A stretch of DNA of 64,000 nucleotides, from contig NC_014121.1 of the NCBI RefSeq assembly GCF_000025565.1, positions 3,100,001 to 3,164,000 on the forward strand. Direction: 5' to 3'. The translations under genes were made by a program, and so were the position numbers. The notes beneath the pieces are model-generated. The model ran no database searches and was not told the DNA's origin. It saw only the letters and a program-made list of their open reading frames with translations. Positions 41,099 to 50,700 of this stretch are shown here, in pieces. Each line of letters begins with the position of its first letter. Within the stretch, counting starts at the first letter, position 1. Source of the DNA: Enterobacter cloacae subsp. cloacae ATCC 13047 (GTDB taxonomy: Bacteria > Pseudomonadota > Gammaproteobacteria > Enterobacterales > Enterobacteriaceae).

Positions 41099-41709
41099 TT
41101 AACGAGATGAAAAATTATCTTCAGTCTCTTCCCGAAGATAAACGCATTGAAGCCATTAACGCCTTTCGCCAGGCCATCCATGAAAATAGCCCTTTTCGCG
41201 AGCAGCCTGTCGACTGCGTGCTGTGGATCAAACAGGACGAGATTACCGCGAACGATTACAACCCCAACAACGTTGCCCCGCCGGAAAAACGGCTGCTCTG
41301 TAAATCCCTGGAGATGGACGGTTTTACCCAACCCATTGTAGTGACGGAAAGTGAGGCCCGGCATTATGAAATTGTCGATGGCTTCCATCGGCATGAAATT
41401 GGGTCCAACCGGGCGGTATTAAAACGCCAGCTTAAAGGCTATCTGCCTGTTACCTGTCTGCGTAAAGAGCGGCAGAAAAAGTTCGACCGGATAGCGGCCA
41501 CTATTCGCCATAATCGGGCGCGCGGCCGCCATCAAATCAATGCGATGTCCGATATCGTCCGCGAGCTGGTGCAGCTTGGCTGGGACGACGAGAGAATCAG
41601 TCAGGAACTGGGAATGGATAGCGACGAGGTATTGCGCCTCAAGCAAATCAACGGCCTGCTGGAACTCTTTGCAGACCGCCGTTACTCAGAAGCCTGGACG
41701 GTCAAATAA
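41083..41709 (+). CDS. ybdM: ParB/sulfiredoxin-fold protein YbdM, IbrB-like
   Basis: 208 residues. The ParB-N-like fold carries DGFTQPIVV and EIVDGFHRHEIG (about 77-115). A conserved RHNRARGRHQINAMSDIVRE stretch precedes a C-terminal HTH-like region (ISQELGMDSDEVLRLKQING). Paired with ybdN in a translationally coupled unit. A protein serine kinase activity has been reported for E. coli YbdM, so nuclease function should not be assumed. Confidence 0.9.
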   Translation: MQQQLINEMKNYLQSLPEDKRIEAINAFRQAIHENSPFREQPVDCVLWIKQDEITANDYNPNNVAPPEKRLLCKSLEMDGFTQPIVVTESEARHYEIVDGFHRHEIGSNRAVLKRQLKGYLPVTCLRKERQKKFDRIAATIRHNRARGRHQINAMSDIVRELVQLGWDDERISQELGMDSDEVLRLKQINGLLELFADRRYSEAWTVK

Positions 41710-42870
41710 TCAGAGCGCGTTAAGACGCTCTGCCGCCGCCAGCAGCGTCGATTCCTGTTTCGCAAAGCAGAGACGAATCAGCTTATGCGGGAAGGGATCG
41801 GCGCAAAAGACGGATAACGGGATCGCCGCCACGCCCACCTCTTTGGTCAGCCACTGGCAAAAACTGACGTCGTCCAGATCGGAAATGGCGCTGTAATCGG
41901 CCAGCAGGAAATAGGTGCCTTCACACGGCAGGATCTCCAGACGGCTCTGACTCAGGGCACTCACAAACCGATCCCGGCGTGCGCGGTAAAATTCGGGCAG
42001 CTCACGGTAATGCTCAGGCTCAGCGCGCAGCATATCGGCCAGCGCCAGCTGGGCAGGCGTGTTCACCGCAAACGTCAGGTACTGGTGCACTTTACGCAAC
42101 TCCGCGCTGATGGTCGCCGGCGCCACGCAGTACCCCACCTTCCAGCCGGTCATATGATAGGTTTTACCAAATGACGACACCGCCACAGCGCGCTCGCGAA
42201 GCTGCGGATGGGCCAGCACGCTGACGTGCCCTTCCCCGGCAAAGCAGATGTGCTCATACACTTCGTCGCTCAGGACATAAATTTCATGTTCCGCAATGGC
42301 CTGCCACAGCGCGGCGAAATCGCTCTTCTGCCACACCGTCGCCGACGGGTTGTGTGGTGTATTCAGAATGACCAGCCGGGTGTTGTCGCTCAGCAGCGCA
42401 GCAAACGCCTGCCAGTCCGGACGAAAATGCGGCGGCTGTAATGCCACGCGCTTCACCACGCCGCCGGACAGTTCGATGGCAGGCGCATAGCTGTCGTAGC
42501 TTGGGTCAAAGCAGATAACCTCATCGCCCGCGCGAACCAGCGCGGTGATGGCCGCATACAGTGCTTCGGTCGCACCTGCCGTCACCGTAATGTCGCTGTT
42601 GGCATCCGGTTGATAGCCATAGCATTCCGCCGTTTTATCCGCAATGGCGTCACGCAATGCCTGCACACCGGTCATCGGCGCATACTGATTCGCCCCCTGG
42701 GCAACGTGCCAGGCCAGACGCTCCTGCAAATAGCCTGGACCATCAAAATCCGGGAACCCCTGCGAGAGGTTAATGGCGTTGTGCTTCTGGGCCAGAGCGC
42801 TCATCTGCGTAAAGATAGTGGTGCCCAGGTTGGGAAGTTTGCTTTGCGGAATCAATGCGTTATTGCTCAT
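41710..42870 (-). CDS. ybdL: methionine aminotransferase YbdL
   Basis: PLP fold-type I aminotransferase of 386 residues, preferring methionine, histidine and phenylalanine. Its oxo-acid partner 2-oxo-4-methylthiobutanoate is the product of MtnD. The PLP lysine is in SSFGKTYHMTGWKVGYC; NTPHNPSATVW is also conserved. Divergent from mtnB across a MetJ box pair. It is tail-to-tail with ybdM, with no gap. Confidence 0.95.
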   Translation of the reverse strand: MSNNALIPQSKLPNLGTTIFTQMSALAQKHNAINLSQGFPDFDGPGYLQERLAWHVAQGANQYAPMTGVQALRDAIADKTAECYGYQPDANSDITVTAGATEALYAAITALVRAGDEVICFDPSYDSYAPAIELSGGVVKRVALQPPHFRPDWQAFAALLSDNTRLVILNTPHNPSATVWQKSDFAALWQAIAEHEIYVLSDEVYEHICFAGEGHVSVLAHPQLRERAVAVSSFGKTYHMTGWKVGYCVAPATISAELRKVHQYLTFAVNTPAQLALADMLRAEPEHYRELPEFYRARRDRFVSALSQSRLEILPCEGTYFLLADYSAISDLDDVSFCQWLTKEVGVAAIPLSVFCADPFPHKLIRLCFAKQESTLLAAAERLNAL

Positions 42871-42937
42871 TGTGGGGTGCCTGCTTGTAATACTTATGTT
42901 GCTGCCACTATAACACGATGTTAGTCTTTGGCAATCA

Positions 42938-42953
42938 AGACGCTTAGACGTCT
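42938..42953. promoter_or_regulatory. MetJ boxes between ybdL and mtnB
   Basis: Two adjacent 8-mers, AGACGCTT and a perfect consensus AGACGTCT, 40 bases before mtnB and 67 before ybdL. Cooperative binding to tandem 8-mers is how MetJ works. Confidence 0.8.
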
Positions 42954-42992
42954 AAACAATATGAATATTCCTGACCGAGAGGGTAAAAGGAA

Positions 42993-43607
42993 ATGACAGA
43001 CAACCTGCAACTCACGCAACTGGTCGAAGCCTGCCGCTGGATTGGCGCCAAAGGCTGGGCCCCCGCCACCGGCGGTAACATGTCGGTACGTCAGGATGAA
43101 AACCTGTGCTGGCTCAGTGAATCCGGCAAAGACAAAGGCAGCCTCACGCCGGATGATTTTCTGCAGGTGGAGATCGCCACCAATCGCGCCCCCTCTGGCC
43201 GTAAACCTTCGGCCGAAACCGGGTTACACACGCTTATCTATCGCCTGTTCCCGGAGGCCAACGCCGTACTGCACGTCCACACGGTGAACGCCACGGTGCT
43301 CTCGCGGCTGGTGAAAGAGGCGGAGTTGCACATCAGCGGCTTTGAAATGCAAAAATCCCTCACCGGGCAGACCACGCATCTGGCTACGGTTGCCATTCCG
43401 GTATTCGATAACGACCAGGATATAGACGCCCTCGCTTCGCGAATCGCCCATTACGCGCAGGAGCGCCCGCTTAATTATGGTTTTCTTCTGCGCGGCCATG
43501 GCTTAACCTGCTGGGGACGTGATGTGGCCGAAGCCCGCCGTCATCTGGAAGGATTAGAATTCTTATTTGAATGCGAAATGCGTTTACGACAACTGGAGAA
43601 GATATGA
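42993..43607 (+). CDS. mtnB: methylthioribulose-1-phosphate dehydratase
   Basis: Third enzyme of MTR salvage, zinc-dependent class II aldolase fold. 204 residues. Zinc histidines are in [13 protein letters not shown] (about 95-97) and [10 protein letters not shown]; a catalytic Glu is likely near SAETGLHTL. Its TGA overlaps the mtnC ATG (ATGA). Confidence 0.95.
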   Translation: MTDNLQLTQLVEACRWIGAKGWAPATGGNMSVRQDENLCWLSESGKDKGSLTPDDFLQVEIATNRAPSGRKPSAETGLHTLIYRLFPEANAVLHVHTVNATVLSRLVKEAELHISGFEMQKSLTGQTTHLATVAIPVFDNDQDIDALASRIAHYAQERPLNYGFLLRGHGLTCWGRDVAEARRHLEGLEFLFECEMRLRQLEKI

Positions 43608-44293
43608 TTCGCGCGATTGTGACGGATATTGAGGGAACCACCAGCGATATCCGTTTTGTCCATGATGTTTTGTTCCCTTATGCGCGTGAGCGTCTGGCGG
43701 CCTTCGTCACCGCCCAGCAGTACGCCGAGCCGGTCAAATCGATTCTGGACAACCTGCGCGATGAAATCGACGCTCCGCACGCCAGCGTCAGCGATCTTAT
43801 CGAGACCCTCTTCACCTTTATGGATGAAGACCGTAAATCGACGGCGCTGAAGGCCCTGCAGGGAATTATCTGGCACGACGGTTACGTCAACGGCGACTTT
43901 ACCGGCCATCTCTACCCGGACGTGCTGCCGGCGCTGGAAAAATGGAAAGCGCAAGGCATTGATCTCTATATTTATTCCTCTGGCTCCGTCGCTGCGCAGA
44001 AACTGTTATTTGGCTACAGCGACGAAGGTGATATTACTCATCTGTTCAGCGGCTACTTTGATACCCATATTGGTGCCAAGCGTGAGGTGCAGTCTTATCA
44101 GAATATTGCGGCGCAGACGGGCATCGCCCCGTCGCAGATCCTGTTCCTGTCGGATATCCATCAGGAGCTGGACGCTGCTGAACAGGCCGGTTTTCGCACC
44201 CTGCAGCTGATTCGCGGTGATGATGACGGCGCAAGCCACCATCATCAGGTTCACCAGTTCGACGAGATTAACCCGGAGCAGATCCCTTCATGA
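43604..44293 (+). CDS. mtnC: acireductone synthase (enolase-phosphatase E1)
   Basis: HAD-superfamily bifunctional enolase/phosphatase making acireductone, 229 residues. HAD motif I is unusual, [10 protein letters not shown], as in all E1 enzymes. Motif II is YIYSSGS and the C-terminal motif is [12 protein letters not shown]. Overlaps both mtnB and mtnD by four bases. Confidence 0.96.
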   Translation: MIRAIVTDIEGTTSDIRFVHDVLFPYARERLAAFVTAQQYAEPVKSILDNLRDEIDAPHASVSDLIETLFTFMDEDRKSTALKALQGIIWHDGYVNGDFTGHLYPDVLPALEKWKAQGIDLYIYSSGSVAAQKLLFGYSDEGDITHLFSGYFDTHIGAKREVQSYQNIAAQTGIAPSQILFLSDIHQELDAAEQAGFRTLQLIRGDDDGASHHHQVHQFDEINPEQIPS

Positions 44294-44832
44294 GCGCATT
44301 AACCATTTATTCCGATAAAGACGCCAGTAAGCACCTGTGGCACAGCACCGACGCCGCCGAGATCGCCCAACAGCTCAACGCCAAAGGTGTGCGTTTTGAA
44401 CGCTGGGCGGCTGACCGTGATTTAGGGCGCGACCCTGCCCCAAAAGTGGTCATTGACGCTTACCAGCATGCCATCGACAAGCTGGTCGCTGAGAAAGGCT
44501 ATCAGAGCTGGGATGTGATCAGCCTGCGCGCCGACAACCCGCAAAAAGAAGCGCTGCGCGCCAAATTCCTCAACGAGCACACCCACGGCGAAGATGAAGT
44601 GCGCTTTTTCGTGGAAGGCGCGGGATTGTTCTGCCTGCACATTGGCGATGAGGTGTATCAGGTGCTGTGCGAAAAAAACGACCTGATTTCGGTGCCAGCA
44701 GGCACACCGCACTGGTTTGATATGGGCTCAGAGCCAAACTTTACGGCCATCCGTATATTCGATAATCCGGAGGGCTGGGTGGCGCAGTTTACCGGTGATG
44801 CGATTGCGGATGCGTATCCGCGTCTGGCATAG
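44290..44832 (+). CDS. mtnD: acireductone dioxygenase
   Basis: Cupin metalloenzyme that with iron gives 2-oxo-4-methylthiobutanoate plus formate, and with nickel an off-pathway product. 180 residues; metal ligands His97, His99 and Glu103 in [12 protein letters not shown], with the fourth His in [10 protein letters not shown] (about 141). Last gene of mtnBCD. Confidence 0.97.
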   Translation: MSALTIYSDKDASKHLWHSTDAAEIAQQLNAKGVRFERWAADRDLGRDPAPKVVIDAYQHAIDKLVAEKGYQSWDVISLRADNPQKEALRAKFLNEHTHGEDEVRFFVEGAGLFCLHIGDEVYQVLCEKNDLISVPAGTPHWFDMGSEPNFTAIRIFDNPEGWVAQFTGDAIADAYPRLA

Positions 44833-44894
44833 GTGAAAATTGCTCCCTCTCCCTGTGGGCTGAGGGATCCCCATAAAATAATGCCTGCACGGAG

Positions 44895-44924
44895 GACCCC
44901 CTCTCCCTCAAGGGAGAGGGGGTC
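44895..44924. repeat. perfect 30-base palindrome (CCCTCTCCC family) at AHSA1 3' end
   Basis: GACCCCCTCTCCCT-CA-AGGGAGAGGGGGTC. The stop codon of the leftward SRPBCC gene (44908-44910) lies in its centre, so the last residues RPPLP are encoded by the repeat. A partial second unit lies at 44846-44870. Confidence 0.8.
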
Positions 44925-45387
44925 TGAGAGACTTCACATACCCCACCAGCTGATCCAGCACGATCCCCCAGCCTTCATGGAAGCCCATCTGTTCATGCTG
45001 CTCACGGATTTCTTTCGTGGGATGGCGCGCAATCGCCGTATAGCGGGTTTTGCCCTCCCCAAGATCTTCCAGCAACAAAATCGCCGTCATAAACGGCTTT
45101 TCGGCCGGTTTCCACCCTTCGGTATAGCCGTCGGTAAAGACCAGCTTTTTGCCGGGATCGATTTCCAGGAAAACACCTTTATTGTCCATTTTTTGCCCGT
45201 CCACGTCGAAAACGGTATTGAACCGTCCACCCACGCGCAGGTCGAGGTCGCATTCGGTCACTTTATGGGGGGCAGGAATAAAGAAGTTTTTGATGTGCTC
45301 TGGCGTCGTCCAGCAGAGCCACAGCAGGTCGCGCGGTGCATCCACCACGCGTTCCAGTTTTAAGTCTGTTTCGGGATCGAGCGTCAC
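44908..45387 (-). CDS. SRPBCC (AHSA1-like) family protein
   Basis: 159-residue hydrophobic-ligand-binding fold: KLERVVDAPRDLLWLCWTTP at the N-terminus, GGRFNTVF in the middle, and TRYTAIARHPTKEIREQHEQ near the end. Starts at GTG after GAGAGGACAAC. It follows mtnA by 43 bases on the same strand, so it is probably co-transcribed with mtnA, but no salvage role is known. The C-terminal five residues arise from an intergenic repeat. Confidence 0.85.
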   Translation of the reverse strand: MTLDPETDLKLERVVDAPRDLLWLCWTTPEHIKNFFIPAPHKVTECDLDLRVGGRFNTVFDVDGQKMDNKGVFLEIDPGKKLVFTDGYTEGWKPAEKPFMTAILLLEDLGEGKTRYTAIARHPTKEIREQHEQMGFHEGWGIVLDQLVGYVKSLRPPLP

Positions 45388-45430
45388 GATGTTGTCCTCT
45401 CAGGGGAACCCCTTACAAGGATAGCCGGAC

Positions 45431-46447
45431 TCAGGCGAATTTCCCGTTTGCTACCGCTTCCGGCGTGACCACGCCCGTATCCAGTACCCAGCCGCTAATC
45501 AGCGAGGCTGGGGTGACGTCAAACGCCGGGTTGTAAACCTGCGCATTTTCTGGTGCCCACTGTACCGCGCCGAAGCTTCCCGCCACGCCCGTCACTTCAC
45601 TGGCCGCGCGCTGCTCAATCGGGATCGCCTCACCGTTCGGGCACGCCGGGTCGAGGGTGGTTTGCGGGGCGGCGACATAAAACGGAATGCCGTGAAATTT
45701 CGCCAGCACCGCCAGGGAATAGGTGCCGATTTTGTTCGCCACATCGCCGTTGGCGGCAATACGATCTGCCCCCACCCACACGGCATCCACCTCCCCTTTT
45801 GCCATCAGACTGGCGGCCATGGAGTCGGTAATCAGCTGATACGGCACGCCCAGCTCGCCGAGCTCCCACGCGGTCAGCCTGCCGCCCTGCAGCAGCGGAC
45901 GGGTTTCATCCACCCAGACGTTGCTGACGTTGCCCTCCTCATGTGCGCGAGCAATAACACCCAGCGCAGTGCCGACGCCTGCGGTTGCCAGACCGCCAGT
46001 GTTACAGTGGGTCAGCAGGCGGCTACCGGGCTTCACCAGCGCGCTGCCCGCTGTCGCAATGGCGTCACAAAGCTGCCTGTCTTCGTCAATCAGTCGCAGA
46101 GCTTCCGTCACCAGCGCCGGAACGAAATCTTCCTGCCAGAGCGCCTGCTTCATGCGGTCGAGATTGTTCATCAGGTTGACCGCCGTTGGGCGGGCAGCGC
46201 GCAGCGTTTCCAGCGCCAGCGCCAGCTCGTCGCGGCTTTTCCCCTTTTCCGCCAGCAGCGCCAGCAGCAGACTTGCAGAGAGACCAATCAGCGGCGCACC
46301 GCGCACCCTAAGGGCGTGAATATGCCCCACCAGCGCCTCAACCGTTGAGGCGTCAAGCCAGCGTTTCTCCTGCGGAAGGGCCTGTTGGTCGAGAATAAAG
46401 AGCTGATTATCCGCCACCCGCAGGCTGGTCGTCTGTAATGTCTGCAT
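45431..46447 (-). CDS. mtnA: methylthioribose-1-phosphate isomerase
   Basis: eIF2B-like isomerase converting MTR-1-phosphate to methylthioribulose-1-phosphate. 338 residues; [12 protein letters not shown] near 49, catalytic Cys in [10 protein letters not shown] (about 156) and catalytic Asp in [19 protein letters not shown] (about 234). Divergent from mtnK across a MetJ box array. Confidence 0.96.
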   Translation of the reverse strand: MQTLQTTSLRVADNQLFILDQQALPQEKRWLDASTVEALVGHIHALRVRGAPLIGLSASLLLALLAEKGKSRDELALALETLRAARPTAVNLMNNLDRMKQALWQEDFVPALVTEALRLIDEDRQLCDAIATAGSALVKPGSRLLTHCNTGGLATAGVGTALGVIARAHEEGNVSNVWVDETRPLLQGGRLTAWELGELGVPYQLITDSMAASLMAKGEVDAVWVGADRIAANGDVANKIGTYSLAVLAKFHGIPFYVAAPQTTLDPACPNGEAIPIEQRAASEVTGVAGSFGAVQWAPENAQVYNPAFDVTPASLISGWVLDTGVVTPEAVANGKFA

Positions 46448-46499
46448 GTCGTTAATTCCCTGTTGCGTTGTTGTAGCACATTGTGTCAGGATGAAATCC

Positions 46500-46523
46500 A
46501 GATGTATAGACGTCTAAATGTCT
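46500..46523. promoter_or_regulatory. MetJ box array between mtnA and mtnK
   Basis: Three contiguous 8-mers: AGATGTAT, AGACGTCT (perfect) and AAATGTCT. The array ends 28 bases before mtnK and lies 52 bases from mtnA, well placed to repress both. Confidence 0.82.
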
Positions 46524-46551
46524 TTATTCGCAAATCAGTGAGGAGCAGACA

Positions 46552-47751
46552 ATGTCGCAATACCGTACCTTTACCGCCCAGGACGCCTTGGAGTATGCCA
46601 GGCAGTTTGGCGGCCTTGATAATCCATCATCACTGGTAGAGGCGCAGGAAGTAGGCGACGGCAACCTCAATCTGGTCTTCAAAATTTTCGATGCTCAGGG
46701 CGTGAGCCGCATCATCGTAAAACAGGCGCTGCCATACGTTCGCTGCGTCGGTGAGTCCTGGCCGCTGACGCTGGACCGCGCCCGTCTTGAGGCGCAAACG
46801 CTGGTGGAGCATTACAAACACAGCCCGCAGCATACCGTGAAAATTCATCATTTTGACCCGGAACTGGCGATCATGGTGATGGAAGATCTCTCCGACCATC
46901 GCATCTGGCGCGGGGAGCTGATTAAGAATAACGCCTACCCGCAGGCTGCGCGTCAACTGGGGGAGTACCTGGCGCACACGCTGTTCCACACCAGTGATTT
47001 TTACCTGCACCCGCACCAGAAAAAAGCGCAGGTTGCCCAGTTCATTAACCCGGAGATGTGCGAGATCACTGAAGATCTGTTCTTTAACGATCCGTACCAG
47101 ATCCACGAGCGCAACAACTATCCGGCAGAGCTGGAAAACGATGTCGCCGCCCTGCGCGATGACGCCCAGTTGAAAATTGCCGTGGCCTCCCTGAAGCATC
47201 GCTTCTTCTCCCACGCCGAAGCGCTATTGCACGGGGATATCCACAGCGGATCGATTTTCGTGGCCGAGGGCAGTCTGAAAGCAATCGACGCCGAATTCGG
47301 TTACTTTGGCCCGATTGGGTTTGACGTGGGTACCGCCATCGGCAACCTGCTGCTGAATTTCTGTGGCCTGCCGGGGCATTTAGGCATCCGCGATGCCGCT
47401 GCCGCCCGGGAACAGCGTCTGATCGACATTCAGGCGTTATGGAATACCTTTGCGGAGCGCTTCCAGGCGCTGGCGCACGAGAAAACCCGGGATGCCGCGC
47501 TGAGTGCGCCGGGCTATGCCTCTGAATTTTTGAAAAAGGTCTGGCGAGATACCATTGGTTTCTGCGGAACGGAGCTGATCCGCCGCAGTGTGGGGCTGTC
47601 TCACGTCGCGGACATCGATACCATTCAGGACGACGCGATGCGCCACGAATGTCTGCGCCACGCCATCACGCTGGGTAAAGCGCTGATTGTGATTGCCGAT
47701 CGCATCGACAGCGTGGAAGAGCTGGTGGCAAGAGTGCGCCAGTACAGTTAA
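46552..47751 (+). CDS. mtnK: methylthioribose kinase
   Basis: Phosphorylates MTR to MTR-1-phosphate, the entry step of salvage. 399 residues with an aminoglycoside-phosphotransferase-like kinase fold. Catalytic loop [13 protein letters not shown] is at about 228-240 and the metal-binding motif [14 protein letters not shown] follows. RBS GTGAGGAGCAGACA before the ATG. Confidence 0.96.
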   Translation: MSQYRTFTAQDALEYARQFGGLDNPSSLVEAQEVGDGNLNLVFKIFDAQGVSRIIVKQALPYVRCVGESWPLTLDRARLEAQTLVEHYKHSPQHTVKIHHFDPELAIMVMEDLSDHRIWRGELIKNNAYPQAARQLGEYLAHTLFHTSDFYLHPHQKKAQVAQFINPEMCEITEDLFFNDPYQIHERNNYPAELENDVAALRDDAQLKIAVASLKHRFFSHAEALLHGDIHSGSIFVAEGSLKAIDAEFGYFGPIGFDVGTAIGNLLLNFCGLPGHLGIRDAAAAREQRLIDIQALWNTFAERFQALAHEKTRDAALSAPGYASEFLKKVWRDTIGFCGTELIRRSVGLSHVADIDTIQDDAMRHECLRHAITLGKALIVIADRIDSVEELVARVRQYS

Positions 47752-47779
47752 AAAAACCTACCTTTCGGGAGGTTTTTGC
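47750..47779. terminator. terminator between mtnK and the autotransporter
   Basis: AAAAAAACCTACC-TTTC-GGGAGGTTTTT is an imperfect stem flanked by A and T runs between two convergent genes. Confidence 0.7.
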
Positions 47780-47780
47780 A

Positions 47781-50700
47781 TCAGTTTTTGGTGAGCGTGG
47801 TGGTCACGGTGTAATCGAGAGACCACGACGAATGCCAGTCTTTACCGGCAAACTTGATATCCCCACGGTAAACCCCGCTCGGGAGATCCGGGTTATCGGC
47901 CTCAACATACTTAAGGCTGGCGCTATAGCCTGTGGTTTCCCAACTGCTACACAGAACCGCCACATTGAACGGACGGGTGGAGCAATCCGATCTGCGCTGC
48001 GCGCGAATCTTCACGTCCCGGGTATTGCCTTGTTCGTCCTTCATCGGCACGACAAGCGTGCTGTAACCTTCGGCGGTCCATACCAGGGACGTCGGCCCCT
48101 GCGTACTTCCCGTTGCCACAAACCCAAGCGAAGGGAAGCCAAATATTGCGCCCGTACTGAATGCGCTTGTCGAACCGGTAACGCTCCACATGGCTGAATA
48201 GCTGGCAATAAACACAACCGTTTGATGGGTTTTAGTGGTGTTATTACTCTCTGCACTCACCTTTGCCGTACCGGTATCCGGGCCACTCAGCTTCACGGTC
48301 GCCACGCCGCTGCCATTGGTCACACTGGTTTGCGCTGAAAGGGTATTAAGCGTGGTGTTCCAGTTGACCGTCGCATTTTTGACGGCATTACCGTTTACGT
48401 CTTTCACCACTGCGGTGTAGGTAATGCGGTCGGTGTTGACTACCGCGTGGTCAGAACTGGCCTTGAGGCTCTCAACCCTGGCGGTAGTCGCATCGCCAAT
48501 AAATGTTACCGGCTCCGCGTTTATCGCCGCCGTTGAACCGACAACTGTTGCGCTAACCGTTGCCGTTCCGGCCGTTGTCGTTGACGCCGTTACAACCGCC
48601 TGACCCGCTTCGTTGGTTTTTGTGCTGGCGCTGGCAAGCTTCACGCTGCTGTTATCTACACGCCACGCCACATCCACACCGCTAAGCGGGTTATGGTTGG
48701 CGTCTTCGACGGTGGCGGTCCAGCGTATGGTCGCGTTCCCGTCAGCCACCGCCTCTTTTTTATCCGGACTCAGGCTCGTAAATTGCGCTGTCGCCGGATT
48801 ACCGGTCACGGAGAGAGTAAGCGTCTGACCGCTACCATTCACCGTCGCGGTAACCGTCATGTTGCCCGCTTTGCGCGATGAGAAGCGCGTTTCAGTCTGC
48901 CCTTGCGCATTAGTCATTGCTGAAACGGGTGTCAGGGTCACATCAGCCGCATCACTGCTGCTCCAGTTAACGGCAACGCCTGGTACAGGGTTCTGATGGC
49001 TATCCACCACGGTTGCGGTTAACAGTACGGTATCGCTGTCAGCCACAATGCCGGTCGTTTTATCCGCCGTGAGGGTAGCCAGCTTTGCCGTGGTGGTGTC
49101 ACCGGTGAAGGTCAGTTTTGTCACGCGTAACGTGTTACTGCCGAACGTGGCCTGAAGAGAATATTCCCCCGCGGTTTCAGAACGTAAGGTCACGCTCGCC
49201 TCACCCGATGCATTCGTCACGCTGCTCGTATCGGACAACGTCGCGCCGGAAGGGCTCACCGCCCAGCCAACCTTCGCTCCGTCAACCGGGTTGTCATTGG
49301 CATCCACAACGGTAGTGCGCACGGTGATACCGTCGGTGCCATTGGCTACCGCCGTTACGCTGTCGGCGGCCATCTCCGTCATTTTCGCGGTCGTGAGATC
49401 GGCCGTGAAGGTTGCGCTGTCAGCACGAACGGGTGCGCTTTCAGCGGTCTGAGCCGTGATTACAACGCTGCCTGATTTCAGCGAGGTAACCACCAGCGAG
49501 GCATTGCCCTGCGCATCCGTCCGCGTACTGCTGGCGGCGAGCTTAACGTCTGGGTTATCTGCCGACCAGTTAACCTCTACGCCCGAAATGGCGTTACCCT
49601 GCAGATCGCGCACCTGCGCCGTCCAGGTAATACTGTCGCTGCCGTTGGCCACGGCCTGTTGCTTATCGGCCACCACGGCGGCGATACGCTGCGTGCTGGT
49701 GTCAGCGACAAACGTTACGGCTTCCGCTCTCACCGCATTCTGCTGATTTACATCGGCATAAACCCAGGCAACGCCCGTTTTTGCTGACGACAGCGACAAC
49801 GTGGCGTTTCCGGCGGCGTCGGTAACCGAGGTTTTGCTTCCTGCGGTCGTGCCATCTTCCCGCTTCACCGTCCAGTTAACCGTCACGCCTTCAAGCGGAT
49901 GATTGCTGTTATCTGCGACCTGCGCGGTATACGTTACGCTGTCGCTGTTATTGGCAACAATGCGGGTTTTATCGACATTGACCGATCTCACCTGTGCGCT
50001 GGCGCTGTCCGCAACAAATTTTAGCGTCGGGGTAGAGAGCGGGTTACCGTCCGCCAGTTGCGCACTCACTGTCGTCGCAACCACGTCACGGCTAATGAGT
50101 TGAATGCTGGCCTGCCCTTGTTCATTAGTGAGGGTGCGTTCAGCAGACAGCTGAACCGCAGCGTTATCCGCTGTCCATTTCACCTCTTGCCCCGAAACGG
50201 GATTGCCGGACCGATCGACAACGCTTGCCACAACGACAATTGGCGTTACGCCGTCTGCCGGTGCGCTTACGGTCGACGGACTGAGTGATGCAAGTTCCAC
50301 AACCTCGGACACCGCCTCTTCAGTCACAGAGGCGGTAGCAAGCTTAATATTGCCGTCGATGAACGTCTGAATGGTGAGGGTGGCAGGCGCGGTTCCGCTG
50401 ATAAGCGTTGCGCTGTATACGCCGCTGCTCGTTTCGCGAAACGCGCTTATTTGCGGTGCGACAGGCGCCGCGGTGCCTGTAACGGCATTTTTCAGGGTGA
50501 TCGATGCGCCAAGACGCTCCGATAGCCCGGTTGCAGCCTCGCCGGATGCGGTTTTTAGCGCCAATGTTAATACCGACTGACTGGTGCCATCCGCCGGTAA
50601 GCGGGACGGAGACGCCGTCAGGCTGGGCTGCAGCGTGGTCACGTCCATGCCGTTTACGTTCACCGTCATCCGCGCGGTATCAGAAGCGTTACCGTGCTTA

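Noticed and set aside
44833..45363. 176-codon ORF on the plus strand after mtnD
   Set aside because: Its start is inside a palindromic repeat and the rest is antisense to the SRPBCC gene, which has clear family motifs.
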